From an uncultured Aquimarina sp. (GTDB lineage Bacteria; Bacteroidota; Bacteroidia; Flavobacteriales; Flavobacteriaceae), in assembly GCF_947492405.1 (NCBI RefSeq), contig NZ_CANLMP010000002.1, forward strand, positions 558,001-622,000: a stretch of DNA of 64,000 nt, given 5' to 3'. Each line of letters starts with the position of its first letter. Within the stretch, counting starts at the first letter, position 1. The notes beneath the pieces were generated by a model. That model was not told the DNA's origin, made no database searches, and saw only the letters and a list, made by a program, of their open reading frames with translations. Of the stretch, positions 8,403 to 18,314 are shown piece after piece. The position numbers and the translations under genes were made by a program.

Positions 8403-10937
8403 ATGAAAAAGAGAATGCTATTCACAATTGCCTTTATATTATTTGTAGTTCCGTTGATTAACGGGCAAGTTATCTACAGTGATAATTTTGAAGAAGGCAT
8501 TTTAAACATTGAATCATCGAGTTCTTATTCTTCTTCCCTTGCGGGAGGTGATTTAATTATCGAAGGAGATGGTACCGCTGGAGATTTTGATTCAATTGTA
8601 TATACTTTACACAATTCTGGTAGTGAAATATCTGTTGACATATCTAACAACATCAAATTATTTATTAAAGTTTCAGGAACTTCTAATCCCAACTTTAGAA
8701 TTGATATTCAGGATGAAGATGGTTTTGTAACTAATGCTAACGCACAATCCCTTAGAATAGATAATTCATCCACGATTTATGAATTCGACTATACAAACAC
8801 TTTACAAGATGGAGGATATGGAGGTTCTGATTGCACACAAGCGACAGCTCCTTGTCCAGTAGATCCGTCAAAAATAAGATTTATTCAATTCTTTGTAAAT
8901 CCAGGCACAAATTTAGGCAAATATGATGGTACTATTTCGATAGATTGGATTTCTTTCGGAGAGCCTTTAGAGGCTTTTCCTCCTACTTCTACCTTTGATG
9001 TTCGTTATAATCAAGTGGCGTATTTAACTGGTAGAAACAAAACTATTAGCATTGCTGCTCAAAGTAGCTTTAGTAACCAAACATATAGCATCATAGACAG
9101 CTCTAACAATGTAGTACTATCAGGAACTACAGGAGCGTCATCTTTATGGAATGATTCTGGAGAACATATAGCAAACGTAGATATATCAGAAGTAGATGCG
9201 GAAGGGACGTATCGTTTTCAGGTCGATCAGGAAGAAATTACTTTTAATGTAAGTGCAGATGGATATACTGAACTTAGAGAAGAAGCTTTTAAATATTACT
9301 ATTACAATCGTTCTTCTACAGCGCTAGAATCAGCTCATGCAGGCATATATGCAAGACCGGTAGGAACCCCTGATAATGTTGTGAGAGTACATTCGTCTGC
9401 AGCTACATCAGCAAGACCTGAGGGAACAATCATCTCTGCTCCAAAAGGTTGGTATGACGCAGGAGACTATAATAAATATATTGTAAACAGTGGAATTAGC
9501 ACATATACTTTGTTAGCCGCCTTCGAACATTATAGAACGGAATGGGAAAACTTACAATATAATATTCCAGAACAAGGCGGAGACCTTCCAGATATTTTAG
9601 ATGAAGTTTTATGGAACCTAGATTGGATGTTGGACATGCAAGACCCTAATGATGGTGGAGTTTATCATAAACTAACTGCTAAAAACTTCTCCGGAAGAGT
9701 TATGCCTGCTGCATATAACTTAGAACGGTTTGTTGTACAAAAGTCTACAGCTGCTGCTCTAAATTTTGCCGCGGTAACAGCGGTAGCATCAAGAATATTT
9801 TCTGATTATGAGAGTGTAAGACCAGGATTTAGTGGACAACTAGAACAAGCTGCAAAAGATGCTTACACTTGGGCAAAAGCGAATCCTGCTATTTATTATA
9901 GTCAAGGCAATGGCACACCTGTTTCTGATATCTCTACAGGAGAGTATGGAGATAATAACGTAACCGATGAATTTCAATGGGCAGCTGTTGAATTATTTAT
10001 TACAACCGGAGAAAACACTTACCGAGATGATATTGATGTAAATTCTATTGGAGGTGGAACTCCAAGCTGGCCATATAGTAACCCTCTAGCACTAATTTCT
10101 ATTGCTCAACACACCAACAGTTTAGCAGGTTCTATTAATGTCACTACTACTAACAACACTTTACTAGGCACAGCTAATCAATTAAGAGACAGAGTTAATT
10201 CTTCTCCTATGAAAATTACAATGGGTTCTAATGACTACGCTTGGGGTAGTAATGGAGCTGTAGGTAATCAATTGATAATACTGATAAGAGCATATGAGCT
10301 TACACAAGATGAATCATATTTGGATGCAGCTTATACATCCATGGATTACATTTTCGGTAGAAACGGAACGGGATACTCTTATGTAACTGGGTTTGGAGAT
10401 AGACAGGTATTTGAACCACATCACAGAATATCAGATGCAGATGGTATTTCTGCCCCAATTCCAGGAATGATTGTAGGTGGACCACAAAATGAAAACAACC
10501 CTGATACAGGTGATTGTTCTGGTTCTGGAGTAAGTTTTCCATCGAATCTACCGGCTTCAAAATATGTAGACCACTGGTGTTCGTATTCTACAAATGAAAT
10601 TACCATTAACTGGAATGCTCCTTTGGTCTATGCAATGCACGCTTTAGATTTTTATCAAAAACAAGCCGTTACCTTATCCGTTGATACTTTTGAAGAAACT
10701 TCGGAAATATTTAAAATTTTTCCAAATCCAACAAGTCAGGTTTTAAACATTAAATTCCCTGTTTCTATGGGATCTTCTAATATTAAGATATATTCAATTC
10801 AAGGCAAAATAATCTTATCCAAACAATTACAAGGCGCAGCATCTAGTATAAATGTTAGCAATCTAACTTCTGGACTTTATTTAGCAAAAATAACTACTGA
10901 AAATGGTAGTTATACAACGAAAATTATAAAACAATAA
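8403..10937 (+). CDS. Secreted GH9 endoglucanase-like enzyme with T9SS tail
   Basis: This 844-residue secreted hydrolase should cut beta-1,4-glucans by the inverting GH9 mechanism. A TTG at 8379 is in frame, but the ATG at 8403 gives a proper signal peptide ending at INGQ. Order of parts: signal peptide; a beta-rich domain of about 25-190 resembling a carbohydrate-binding fold; an N-terminal Ig-like cellulase domain of about 197-285; the GH9 barrel from about 290 to 755; and a type IX sorting tail from about 771 (FKIFPNPTSQ) to the end. Catalytic landmarks are DAGDYNKY near 352, HHR near 671 and TNEITINWNAPL near 732, which holds the likely general acid. Substrate could be cellulose, mixed-linkage glucan or another beta-glucan. 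Confidence 0.9.
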   Translation: MKKRMLFTIAFILFVVPLINGQVIYSDNFEEGILNIESSSSYSSSLAGGDLIIEGDGTAGDFDSIVYTLHNSGSEISVDISNNIKLFIKVSGTSNPNFRIDIQDEDGFVTNANAQSLRIDNSSTIYEFDYTNTLQDGGYGGSDCTQATAPCPVDPSKIRFIQFFVNPGTNLGKYDGTISIDWISFGEPLEAFPPTSTFDVRYNQVAYLTGRNKTISIAAQSSFSNQTYSIIDSSNNVVLSGTTGASSLWNDSGEHIANVDISEVDAEGTYRFQVDQEEITFNVSADGYTELREEAFKYYYYNRSSTALESAHAGIYARPVGTPDNVVRVHSSAATSARPEGTIISAPKGWYDAGDYNKYIVNSGISTYTLLAAFEHYRTEWENLQYNIPEQGGDLPDILDEVLWNLDWMLDMQDPNDGGVYHKLTAKNFSGRVMPAAYNLERFVVQKSTAAALNFAAVTAVASRIFSDYESVRPGFSGQLEQAAKDAYTWAKANPAIYYSQGNGTPVSDISTGEYGDNNVTDEFQWAAVELFITTGENTYRDDIDVNSIGGGTPSWPYSNPLALISIAQHTNSLAGSINVTTTNNTLLGTANQLRDRVNSSPMKITMGSNDYAWGSNGAVGNQLIILIRAYELTQDESYLDAAYTSMDYIFGRNGTGYSYVTGFGDRQVFEPHHRISDADGISAPIPGMIVGGPQNENNPDTGDCSGSGVSFPSNLPASKYVDHWCSYSTNEITINWNAPLVYAMHALDFYQKQAVTLSVDTFEETSEIFKIFPNPTSQVLNIKFPVSMGSSNIKIYSIQGKIILSKQLQGAASSINVSNLTSGLYLAKITTENGSYTTKIIKQ

Positions 10938-11064
10938 AAAAGCCTGAGTTAGTGAGAGTATTTTTCATAATGCATATTGACAACAAAACTAGTAGATATA
11001 ATCTTAAGTGAAATTGACTCATCTTTGTAGAGTTTTAATTATAGAATACTTATAAATTCTAATT

Positions 11065-11102
11065 AAAAAGCTCAAAACAAATGTATTTGTTTTGAGCTTT
11101 TT
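11065..11102. terminator. Strong bidirectional terminator between GH9 and lpxD genes
   Basis: A perfect 18-bp inverted repeat (11065-11082 with 11085-11102) has A-rich and T-rich ends, so it can act on both strands. It sits between the convergent glucanase and lpxD genes, 19 bp past the lpxD stop codon. Confidence 0.8.
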
Positions 11103-11121
11103 ACATTTTAAAACCAGACTA

Positions 11122-12111
11122 TTATTTAGAAAGCTTACGTAGTGTAACCCATTGCTTAAGCATTTCTCTTGAATCACAAGCAGGATAACCCAAAACCGTT
11201 TTTCCTGCAGGAACATCGTTCATTACACCTGACCCAGCGCCAACTATAGCACCAGAATGAATTGTAGTATGATCTTTTATAGAAGCACTCCCTCCAATAA
11301 CAACCCCATCACCTAATGTTACAGAACCTGCTAAGCCGCTGCTCCCTGCCATAATACAGAAGCGTCCTAACACACAATTATGGCCTATTTGCACTAAATT
11401 ATCAATCTTACAACCATCTCCTAGTATAGTAGAACTAAACTTTGCACGATCTACACAAGAATTAGCGCCAATTTCAACTCCGTTACCTATAACAACATTA
11501 CCAATATGCGGTATTTTCATAAGTCCACGACCATCTTCACGAGGAAGATACCCAAAACCATCTGCACCAATACTCACATTATTATGAAAAATACAATCAC
11601 TACCAATTTTAGAACGTTCTCTAATTACAGCACCAGACCAAATAATAGTTTTATTACCTATTACAGAATCATCAAAAACAGTCACATTAGGATATAGCAC
11701 AACGCCATCTCCCAAAATAACATCTTTACCCACATAACAACCTGCACCAATTTTACTTCCTGCTCCAATAATAACAGATTTATCGATCACCGCAGTTGGA
11801 TGAATATCAACATCAAATACCGGATCATTAAGACGAAAAATTTCTAATAATTTAGACATTGCAAAATCTGCATTTTTAACCATAATAAATGCTCGATCCG
11901 GACCAGGCTCAATATCTAAAGCTTCATTTACAACAGCAACACAAGCATTAGATGTACCCCACAAACGAGCATATTTCATACTTCTTAGAAATGTAATCTG
12001 GTCGCTTTTTGCATCCTTTAACTGATCTAATCCTGTTACTCTTTGCTTTGTACTACCTAGTAATTTTCCTTGTAAAATAGTATTAATCTCTTCTATAGTA
12101 TATGATATCAT
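11122..12111 (-). CDS. lpxD: UDP-3-O-(3-hydroxyacyl)glucosamine N-acyltransferase
   Basis: This 329-residue cytosolic enzyme adds the second hydroxyacyl chain in lipid A synthesis. The N-terminal part to about residue 100 is the uridine-binding LpxD domain, including QITFLRSMKYA. From about 105 to 300 there are many hexapeptide repeats of the left-handed beta-helix type (for example VIIGAGSKIGAGCYVGKDV). The segment IGHNCVLG near 243 carries the conserved catalytic-type His of LpxD. The C-terminal helix after about 305 fits the acyl-carrier-protein contact region. No other lpx gene adjoins it. In many Bacteroidota a second LpxD-like protein exists, so this may be one of two copies. Confidence 0.93.
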   Translation of the reverse strand: MISYTIEEINTILQGKLLGSTKQRVTGLDQLKDAKSDQITFLRSMKYARLWGTSNACVAVVNEALDIEPGPDRAFIMVKNADFAMSKLLEIFRLNDPVFDVDIHPTAVIDKSVIIGAGSKIGAGCYVGKDVILGDGVVLYPNVTVFDDSVIGNKTIIWSGAVIRERSKIGSDCIFHNNVSIGADGFGYLPREDGRGLMKIPHIGNVVIGNGVEIGANSCVDRAKFSSTILGDGCKIDNLVQIGHNCVLGRFCIMAGSSGLAGSVTLGDGVVIGGSASIKDHTTIHSGAIVGAGSGVMNDVPAGKTVLGYPACDSREMLKQWVTLRKLSK

Positions 12112-12392
12112 TATGTTTTATTATGCGTTATTGAACTCCTTAATTTATCATTTTATGAAATTCACAAAGCCCTAATAAAAAATAATGCTTTAAAAAAGTA
12201 ATGAAATACTAAAACAATACAAAAAAATCAATTTAGTTAATTTTTTAACAAAAATGGTTTTAAAACAAAAAAACCTTTAATTTTTATTAATTTTCGATGT
12301 ATTACAAATCCTGATTAGTAGTAGTATTCGGAATAAACATATGTTTATTTCCTCGTTTTATTTTTGATATATAATCTTCATTAAATAAAAAA
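12112..12392. other. Gap upstream of lpxD
   Basis: This A/T-rich gap has no convincing small gene. Its main feature is an 18-bp perfect palindrome at 12332-12349, described separately. No clear -33/-7 promoter for lpxD was found. Confidence 0.5.
12332..12349. promoter_or_regulatory. 18-bp palindrome, candidate operator
   Basis: AATAAACATATGTTTATT is a perfect palindrome about 220 bp upstream of lpxD. The flanks GGAA and TTCC extend it imperfectly. Its core decamer AACATATGTT also occurs upstream of susC and of the M36 protease gene. A regulator binding site is an inference. Confidence 0.4.
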
Positions 12393-12420
12393 AACCTCAA
12401 TTCCTAAAGGAATCGAGGTT
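12393..12420 (-). terminator. Terminator of the 2-oxoglutarate dehydrogenase genes
   Basis: A 12-bp inverted repeat with one mismatch (12393-12404 with 12409-12420) lies 25 bp after the E2 stop codon. On the minus strand it is followed by a T-run. Confidence 0.75.
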
Positions 12421-12445
12421 TTCATAATATATAAATAGTATGATA

Positions 12446-13660
12446 TTACATTTCTAATGCCTTACTTATATTATTATCCATTAATAATTCTTCTGGATTT
12501 TCCAGTGCCTCTTTTACTGCTACTAAAAATCCAACAGATTCCTTACCATCAATAATTCTGTGATCATATGATAGTGCCACATACATAATAGGAGCTACTA
12601 CAATTTGTCCATCTCTTACTATCGGTCTTTCTACAATATTATGCATCCCCAAAATAGCACTCTGTGGTGGATTAATAATTGGTGTAGATAACATACTTCC
12701 AAAAACTCCTCCGTTAGTAATCGTAAAAGTTCCTCCAGTCATCTCATCTACAGTAATCTGTCCTTCACGCGCTCTTATCGCCAATCTTTTCACTTCAGAC
12801 TCAACACCTCTAAAGCTTAAGTTTTCAGCATTCCTTATTACAGGAACCATTAATCCTTTTGGTCCAGAAACTGCAATACTGATATCTTGAAAATCAAAAG
12901 AAAGCATCTCTTTACCATCTATCATAGAGTTTACAGAAGGATACATTTTTAACGCACGTACACAAGCCAGTGTAAAGAATGACATAAACCCTAAACTAAC
13001 ACCATGCTTACTCTTGAAAGCTTCTTTATACTGTTTTCTTAAGTTAAAGATAGGTTGCATATCCACTTCATTAAAAGTGGTTAACATAGCGGTTTCATTC
13101 TTAACTGAAACTAATCTTTCTGCTACTTTACGACGCAGCATTGATAGTTTTTTACGAGATTCTCCTCTACTTCCAGGTCCTGGTGTTCCCATTGATGGAG
13201 TAGCATCTACAGCATCTGCTTTGGTAATACGACCATCACGTCCAGTACCCTTAACCTGAGAAGCATCAATACCTTTTTCTGCCAATACTTTTTTTGCAGC
13301 TGGAGAAGCAGTACCTGTTGCATATGTTTCAGTTTTAGCAGGAGTTACTGGCGCCACAGGAGCAGGAGCTTCTTCTTTCTTAACCTCCTGTACTGGAGCT
13401 GAAGTATCACCATCAGGTTTAGCTGCATCTGTATCAATAAGACATACAACTTCACCTACAGCTACAGCATCTCCCTCTTCAGCTTTTAGTGTTATAATAC
13501 CACTAGCCTCTGCAGGAAGTTCTAATGTTGCTTTATCACTATCTACCTCTGCTATTGCCTGGTCTTTTTCTACATAATCACCATCTTCTACAAGCCATTG
13601 AGCTATTTCTACTTCTGTAATGGATTCTCCCGGAGAAGGAACTTTCATTTCTAAAGCCAT
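12446..13660 (-). CDS. sucB: 2-oxoglutarate dehydrogenase E2, dihydrolipoyl succinyltransferase
   Basis: This 404-residue protein is the succinyl-transferring core of the 2-oxoglutarate dehydrogenase complex in the citric acid cycle. It has one lipoyl domain at residues 1-78 with the lipoylated Lys43 in DSDKATLE. A Pro/Ala/Glu-rich linker spans about 80-115. The peripheral subunit-binding domain is near 117-152 ([14 protein letters not shown]). The catalytic domain runs from about 170 to the end, with the active-site DHRIIDG near 375. The length equals that of the Escherichia coli enzyme. The gene lies 76 bp after the E1 gene, and the pair ends at a terminator. The E3 lipoamide dehydrogenase gene is not in the window. 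Confidence 0.96.
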   Translation of the reverse strand: MALEMKVPSPGESITEVEIAQWLVEDGDYVEKDQAIAEVDSDKATLELPAEASGIITLKAEEGDAVAVGEVVCLIDTDAAKPDGDTSAPVQEVKKEEAPAPVAPVTPAKTETYATGTASPAAKKVLAEKGIDASQVKGTGRDGRITKADAVDATPSMGTPGPGSRGESRKKLSMLRRKVAERLVSVKNETAMLTTFNEVDMQPIFNLRKQYKEAFKSKHGVSLGFMSFFTLACVRALKMYPSVNSMIDGKEMLSFDFQDISIAVSGPKGLMVPVIRNAENLSFRGVESEVKRLAIRAREGQITVDEMTGGTFTITNGGVFGSMLSTPIINPPQSAILGMHNIVERPIVRDGQIVVAPIMYVALSYDHRIIDGKESVGFLVAVKEALENPEELLMDNNISKALEM

Positions 13661-13736
13661 AATTCTAAATTTATACTTATATCGCTTTCGCGAAAATATT
13701 TCTATTTATTGTTATTTTATCCTACTATTTCTTTTT

Positions 13737-16508
13737 TCATCTTTGATTGTTCTTTGTTTTATCAAAAACAAAATCAATCACTTCCTGATGTCTTCTTTTA
13801 GATCTTGTTGCACTACCAGCCGCTGGCGCTCCATATGGTCTTCTACTTGCAAATCTAAATGTACTCGCATCATCATAATGCATTAATATATGACTTAGCG
13901 CTCCCATATTACGAGGTTCTTCTTGAGCCCAAACAATATCAGCTGCTTTATACTTTTTGATCAAAGTATCCATCTCTTTTGTAGGAAGCGGAAACAATTG
14001 TTCTAATCTTACCAAGGCGACATCTTCTCTACTTAACTTTTCCTTCTCTTCTAGCAGATCATAGTAAAATTTACCAGTACAGAATACCAATGTTTTAGTA
14101 TCTTTTGCTTTTGCTTCTGGATCATCAATTACAGTCTGAAAACTTCCATTAGCAAACTCTTCTACGGTAGATACTACATTCTCTTTTCTTAATAAACTCT
14201 TAGGTGTAAAAACTATTAATGGTTTGCGGTAACCTGCTTTCATCTGCCTTCTTAACAAATGAAACATATTAGCAGGTGTCGTTACATCCGCCACAAACAT
14301 ATTATCTTTTGCACACAATTGTAAATAACGTTCCATTCTAGCAGAAGAGTGCTCAGCTCCTTGACCTTCATATCCATGAGGTAATAATAGTACCAAACCA
14401 TTCTGAAGCTTCCATTTATCCTCTGCAGAAGAAATGTATTGGTCAATCATAATTTGAGCACCATTACTAAAGTCTCCAAATTGAGCTTCCCAAATAGCCA
14501 AGGTTTTTGGACTAGCCATCGCATACCCATAATCAAAACCTACAACTCCATATTCTGATAATAATGAGTTATAAATATAGAAATCTCCTTGATCTCCTTC
14601 TAGATTATTAAGTAAGACAACCTCTTCTTCACTATCTTCTACTTTTATAACCGCATGTCTATGAGAGAAAGTCCCTCTTTCGACATCTTGTCCGCTCATA
14701 CGAACATCATATCCTTCTTTAAGTAAAGATCCATAAGCTAGTAATTCACCCATTGCCCAATCTAATTGATCTGTTTCAAAAAATCGTTTATTACGATCTT
14801 TTATGATTTTATCAATTTTACGCAAGAATTTCTTATCTTCTGGCAAATTGGTTATTACTTTTGCAATTTCAATTAGGCCTTCTTTAGGATAGGTTGTATC
14901 TACAGCCTCCATCATCTCATCTTCTTGAACTCTGGTAAAACCTGCCCATTCATCTTGCATGAATGGAGTGATTACAGTTTTTTCTAATTTTCTGGAATCT
15001 TCTAATTCTTCTTCTAAAGATGTTTTATATTCTTTCTCAAGTTCTTTTACATAATCTTTATTGATAATACCTTCAGAAATCAGCTTTTCTGCGTAAATAT
15101 CTCTTGGATTATTGTGCTTGGCTATCGCTTTATATAGTTTAGGTTGTGTAAAACGAGGTTCATCTCCTTCATTATGTCCGTATTTTCTATATCCTAAAAG
15201 ATCAATAAACACATCACGTCCAAAATTCATTCTAAAATCTAACGCAAAATTGGTTGCATGTACTACTGCTTCGGCATCATCTGCATTTACATGAAGTACA
15301 GGAGATAATGTCACCTTACCAACATCTGTACAATAAGTAGATGAACGCGCATCCAGGTAATTGGTTGTAAATCCTATTTGGTTATTTACGACAATATGAA
15401 TAGTACCCCCCGTTTTGTATCCATCTAATTGTGCCATCTGCACAATTTCATATACCAATCCTTGTCCTGCAATAGCCGCATCACCGTGAACTACAATAGG
15501 CAAAACTTGTGATATATTATCCTTATAATGTTTATCTTGTTTCGCTCTGGCTATACCTTCTACTACTGCTCCCACGGTTTCTAAATGCGATGGGTTCGGA
15601 GCAATATTCATATTGATTGCCTTACCAGAATCCGTTTCACGTTTAGAAGTCCAACCTAAATGATATTTTACATCTCCATCAAAAACTGCCTCCTCATAAT
15701 CTTTACCATCAAACTCACTGAAGATATCTTTCGGGCTTTTCCCAAAAATATTAGTCAATGTACTTAAACGACCACGATGTGCCATCCCCATAACGAATTC
15801 TTTAACTCCCATATCAGCTGCCTTTTCTACTAAAGCATCCAATGCAGGAATTAATGATTCTCCTCCTTCCAGAGAAAAACGTTTTTGACCAACATATTTA
15901 GTATGTAAAAAACTCTCAAAAGAAACTGCTTGATTTAATTTTTTAAGAATATGCTTTTTTTGGTCTGCAGAAAACTTAGTCCTATTCGTATTAAAATTCA
16001 CTCGACCCTGTATCCATTCTCTTTCTTCAGGATTTCGAATATACATATACTCTATCCCGATTGCATCACAATAGATTTGCTCTAAATGAACAATAACATT
16101 ACTTAAGGTATTCGGTCCTACACCAATAATCTCTCCAGCATTAAAAACAGTATTAAGATCACCTTGACTTAAACCAAAATTCTCTAAAGCAAGTGAAGGA
16201 TGATATTTTCTTCGTTCTCTTACTGGGTTCGTTTTGGTAAATAGATGTCCACGGGTTCTGTAGGCATCGATAAGGCGTACTACCTGAAATTCTTTTTGAA
16301 CATTCTCGGGAACTGCAACTGTTCCCTGTGAGTCTTTTTCTATATAAATCGTTTCACCGGAGTCATCTGCACTTTCTAATCCAAAATCAAATCCTTGAAA
16401 AAATGCTCTCCAACTAGGTTCTACGCTATCTGGGTTTTGCAAATATTGATCATATAAATCTGCAAAAAATGCGGTATTAGCCGCATTCAAAAATGAATAT
16501 TTATCCAT
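13737..16508 (-). CDS. sucA: 2-oxoglutarate dehydrogenase E1 component
   Basis: This 923-residue thiamine-diphosphate enzyme decarboxylates 2-oxoglutarate and passes the succinyl group to E2. The open frame extends 13 codons further, but the Met at 16508 (MDKYSFLNAANTAFFADLY) matches the conserved E1 N-terminus, so I start there. Visible motifs are GMAHRGRLSTLTNIFGK near residue 250, the HGDAA metal and cofactor region, and GHNEGDEPRFTQP near 450. The C-terminal transketolase-like half includes LLPHGYEGQGAEHSSARMER. The length is close to the 933-residue Escherichia coli protein. It is followed by the E2 gene on the same strand. Confidence 0.96.
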   Translation of the reverse strand: MDKYSFLNAANTAFFADLYDQYLQNPDSVEPSWRAFFQGFDFGLESADDSGETIYIEKDSQGTVAVPENVQKEFQVVRLIDAYRTRGHLFTKTNPVRERRKYHPSLALENFGLSQGDLNTVFNAGEIIGVGPNTLSNVIVHLEQIYCDAIGIEYMYIRNPEEREWIQGRVNFNTNRTKFSADQKKHILKKLNQAVSFESFLHTKYVGQKRFSLEGGESLIPALDALVEKAADMGVKEFVMGMAHRGRLSTLTNIFGKSPKDIFSEFDGKDYEEAVFDGDVKYHLGWTSKRETDSGKAINMNIAPNPSHLETVGAVVEGIARAKQDKHYKDNISQVLPIVVHGDAAIAGQGLVYEIVQMAQLDGYKTGGTIHIVVNNQIGFTTNYLDARSSTYCTDVGKVTLSPVLHVNADDAEAVVHATNFALDFRMNFGRDVFIDLLGYRKYGHNEGDEPRFTQPKLYKAIAKHNNPRDIYAEKLISEGIINKDYVKELEKEYKTSLEEELEDSRKLEKTVITPFMQDEWAGFTRVQEDEMMEAVDTTYPKEGLIEIAKVITNLPEDKKFLRKIDKIIKDRNKRFFETDQLDWAMGELLAYGSLLKEGYDVRMSGQDVERGTFSHRHAVIKVEDSEEEVVLLNNLEGDQGDFYIYNSLLSEYGVVGFDYGYAMASPKTLAIWEAQFGDFSNGAQIMIDQYISSAEDKWKLQNGLVLLLPHGYEGQGAEHSSARMERYLQLCAKDNMFVADVTTPANMFHLLRRQMKAGYRKPLIVFTPKSLLRKENVVSTVEEFANGSFQTVIDDPEAKAKDTKTLVFCTGKFYYDLLEEKEKLSREDVALVRLEQLFPLPTKEMDTLIKKYKAADIVWAQEEPRNMGALSHILMHYDDASTFRFASRRPYGAPAAGSATRSKRRHQEVIDFVFDKTKNNQR

Positions 16509-16546
16509 ATGTAAGTATTCAACCGTCTTTTTATTATAAAACAACA

Positions 16547-16554
16547 CAAAAATA
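16547..16554 (-). promoter_or_regulatory. Candidate -7 element for sucA
   Basis: On the minus strand this reads TATTTTTG, an exact TAnnTTTG match. It ends 38 bp before the chosen start codon, and it would make the 13-codon N-terminal extension untranslated leader. No clear TTG partner was found. Confidence 0.35.
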
Positions 16555-16622
16555 CAATAATTACAGTATATTGAGTATCGAATTATATATATTTATTATA
16601 ACATTTTTTTAGAGATTTAACA

Positions 16623-17147
16623 ATGAAAGTGTTTCTTATTCAGAAAATCAAATTCTTGATCTTAGTATTCTTAATTTTCTTTTCCTTACAAAAAGGGTAT
16701 TCTCAAGATGATAATTTTTGGTCTCGTGTCAGAATCGGCGGAAATATAGGAATTGGTTTTACGAATGACACTTTTAATGGCATTATAGCACCTTCTGCAG
16801 TCTATGATTTTAATAATCAGTTCAGTATGGGATTTGGACTTAATTTTGGGTATACGGATTCACGTAATTTTACCGCGACCAATTATGGTGCTAGTCTGAT
16901 TACTTTATACAACCCTTTTCCTTCAGTGCAATTATCCGCAGAATTTGAGCAAATGGGAGTTAGTAGCAGTTTTGAGATTGAAGGAGGACGAGATATCAAA
17001 GATGATTATTGGTATCCTGCCTTATTCATTGGGGCGGGTTATAGGTTAGGATTTGTTAGTGTTGGTCTTCGCTATGATGTTTTATATGATGATGACAAAA
17101 GTATTTATGCCAGTCCATATGCACCATTTATAAGAGTATTTTTCTAA
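16623..17147 (+). CDS. Exported beta-barrel-like envelope protein
   Basis: This 174-residue protein has an N-terminal signal peptide ending near GYSQ (residue 27). The rest is a run of alternating aromatic and glycine-rich amphipathic strands, such as GGNIGIGFTNDTF and YRLGFVSVGLRYD. The chain ends in a C-terminal Phe (RVFF), as outer-membrane barrels usually do. An eight-stranded outer-membrane barrel is the best reading. Similar flavobacterial proteins are sometimes labelled alpha-ketoglutarate decarboxylase because they sit beside the E1 gene, but no enzyme motif is present. It is divergent from sucA. Function unknown. Confidence 0.75.
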   Translation: MKVFLIQKIKFLILVFLIFFSLQKGYSQDDNFWSRVRIGGNIGIGFTNDTFNGIIAPSAVYDFNNQFSMGFGLNFGYTDSRNFTATNYGASLITLYNPFPSVQLSAEFEQMGVSSSFEIEGGRDIKDDYWYPALFIGAGYRLGFVSVGLRYDVLYDDDKSIYASPYAPFIRVFF

Positions 17148-17288
17148 GCAAAACATAATAACATCATCAAAAGTGCGTTTTTTATCTATAAAAAAACACC
17201 AGTTATCTAATATCCAGGAGAATAACTACAATTTTACTGTATTTTCTCTATTTTTAGATATTAATTACTATTAAAACCCCAAAATACA

Positions 17289-17660
17289 ATGAAAAAATAC
17301 ATTCTAATGCTATCCATTGGGATAGCCATGTCATCTTGCTCTAGTAACAAAAAGACTGTAACGACAAAATTTGATCCTACTAACAATCCTTATTACGTAA
17401 AAAAAGAAGAAAAAGGGTTAAGAGAGGTAAACGACCCAAAAGTACAAGGTAAAATTACTACCATCATAGAAAAACATCTGGGAATTTCTATATCTTCTAT
17501 TGCTATATCTCCTATAACATTAACAGATTCTGGTTATCATTGGAAATTTATGAATGTAAGGAATGGCAAAACTTTTATTGGATCAACGGATCTTAAATTT
17601 GAATCTGTTAAAATAATCAAGAATAACAAAAAAGCGAACACCCAAGTATCTGATTTCTAA
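17289..17660 (+). CDS. Small lipoprotein of unknown function
   Basis: This 123-residue protein has a lipoprotein signal with the lipobox SSC at about residue 18 (IGIAMSSCSSNKK). The mature part is a single small domain without recognisable enzyme motifs. It contains KITTIIEKHLGISISSIAIS and a Trp in the middle. It is likely anchored to the inner or outer membrane facing the periplasm. It stands alone, 141 bp after the barrel gene and convergent with the next gene 12 bp away. I do not recognise the family. Confidence 0.65.
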   Translation: MKKYILMLSIGIAMSSCSSNKKTVTTKFDPTNNPYYVKKEEKGLREVNDPKVQGKITTIIEKHLGISISSIAISPITLTDSGYHWKFMNVRNGKTFIGSTDLKFESVKIIKNNKKANTQVSDF

Positions 17661-17672
17661 AATTAGATCAAA

Positions 17673-18299
17673 CTACCAGATGTAAAAAATACATTTACGT
17701 TTTCGATTAGAATAATTTACCAATTTCTTTTCTGCTTTTCTAAGTAATCTATACTTATAACGTATTTCTTCAGCATCTTCAATACAATTACTTTTTCCAA
17801 ACGAAAGAGTACTAAAATACTCCTGATCCCATTCTGAGAGTTTTTCTCCGTGCTTCCTTTCGAAGCACACTTTGCTGTTGTCTTTATCGAAAAACATTCT
17901 TTGTTCTGTAACCTCAACCACTTTCTCTACACTTGTTGATGATATTCCCTGGCTACTTTCTTTATACAATGTATTCATATACATTTCTTCAGAAATTGAA
18001 GTCTTTATCCTTAGTGTATCATTTTCAATAAAATAATTTTCTAAAAATGTTTCGTTACCAAAACCTTGTTTATAAACATGAGTCATTAACCTTAACTCTT
18101 CATTTTGGTAATAAAGCTCAATTCTTCCAGATAAGTCTTCAGAACATTCATAATACTTGGTCCAGTTTTTTATGAGCGTATCATTATCAGTAATTCTCTG
18201 TAAGAAGGTTTCATATAGGTCATTGGTTTTATCAAAACCTTGCTGACCATAACCAAATTTTAATATGAATAAAAATAAAATACTAATACAAAGCTTCAT
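17673..18299 (-). CDS. Exported hypothetical protein
   Basis: This 208-residue protein starts with a signal peptide ending near GYGQ (residue 19). The mature region contains many short beta strands and charged turns (YECSEDLSGRIELYYQNEELRLMTHVYKQ in part), suggesting a periplasmic beta-rich domain. Four Cys residues are scattered without a metal motif. The C-terminus is basic, ending in a short CIFYIW tail. The gene follows a 118-residue hypothetical by 15 bp and may belong to the polyprenyl synthase transcript. I do not recognise a family. Confidence 0.6.
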   Translation of the reverse strand: MKLCISILFLFILKFGYGQQGFDKTNDLYETFLQRITDNDTLIKNWTKYYECSEDLSGRIELYYQNEELRLMTHVYKQGFGNETFLENYFIENDTLRIKTSISEEMYMNTLYKESSQGISSTSVEKVVEVTEQRMFFDKDNSKVCFERKHGEKLSEWDQEYFSTLSFGKSNCIEDAEEIRYKYRLLRKAEKKLVNYSNRKRKCIFYIW

Positions 18300-18314
18300 A
18301 TATTTAATAAATTT

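Noticed and set aside
16509..16547. Longer N-terminus for the 2-oxoglutarate dehydrogenase E1 gene
   Set aside because: The Met at 16508 matches the conserved E1 start, and a candidate -7 element overlaps the start of the extension.
16623..17147. An alpha-ketoglutarate decarboxylase label for the barrel-like protein
   Set aside because: The protein has a signal peptide, barrel-like strands and a terminal Phe but no thiamine-diphosphate or other enzyme motif.
17176..17209. A/T-only hairpin after the barrel gene
   Set aside because: The stem is almost only A and T, so its stability as a terminator is doubtful.
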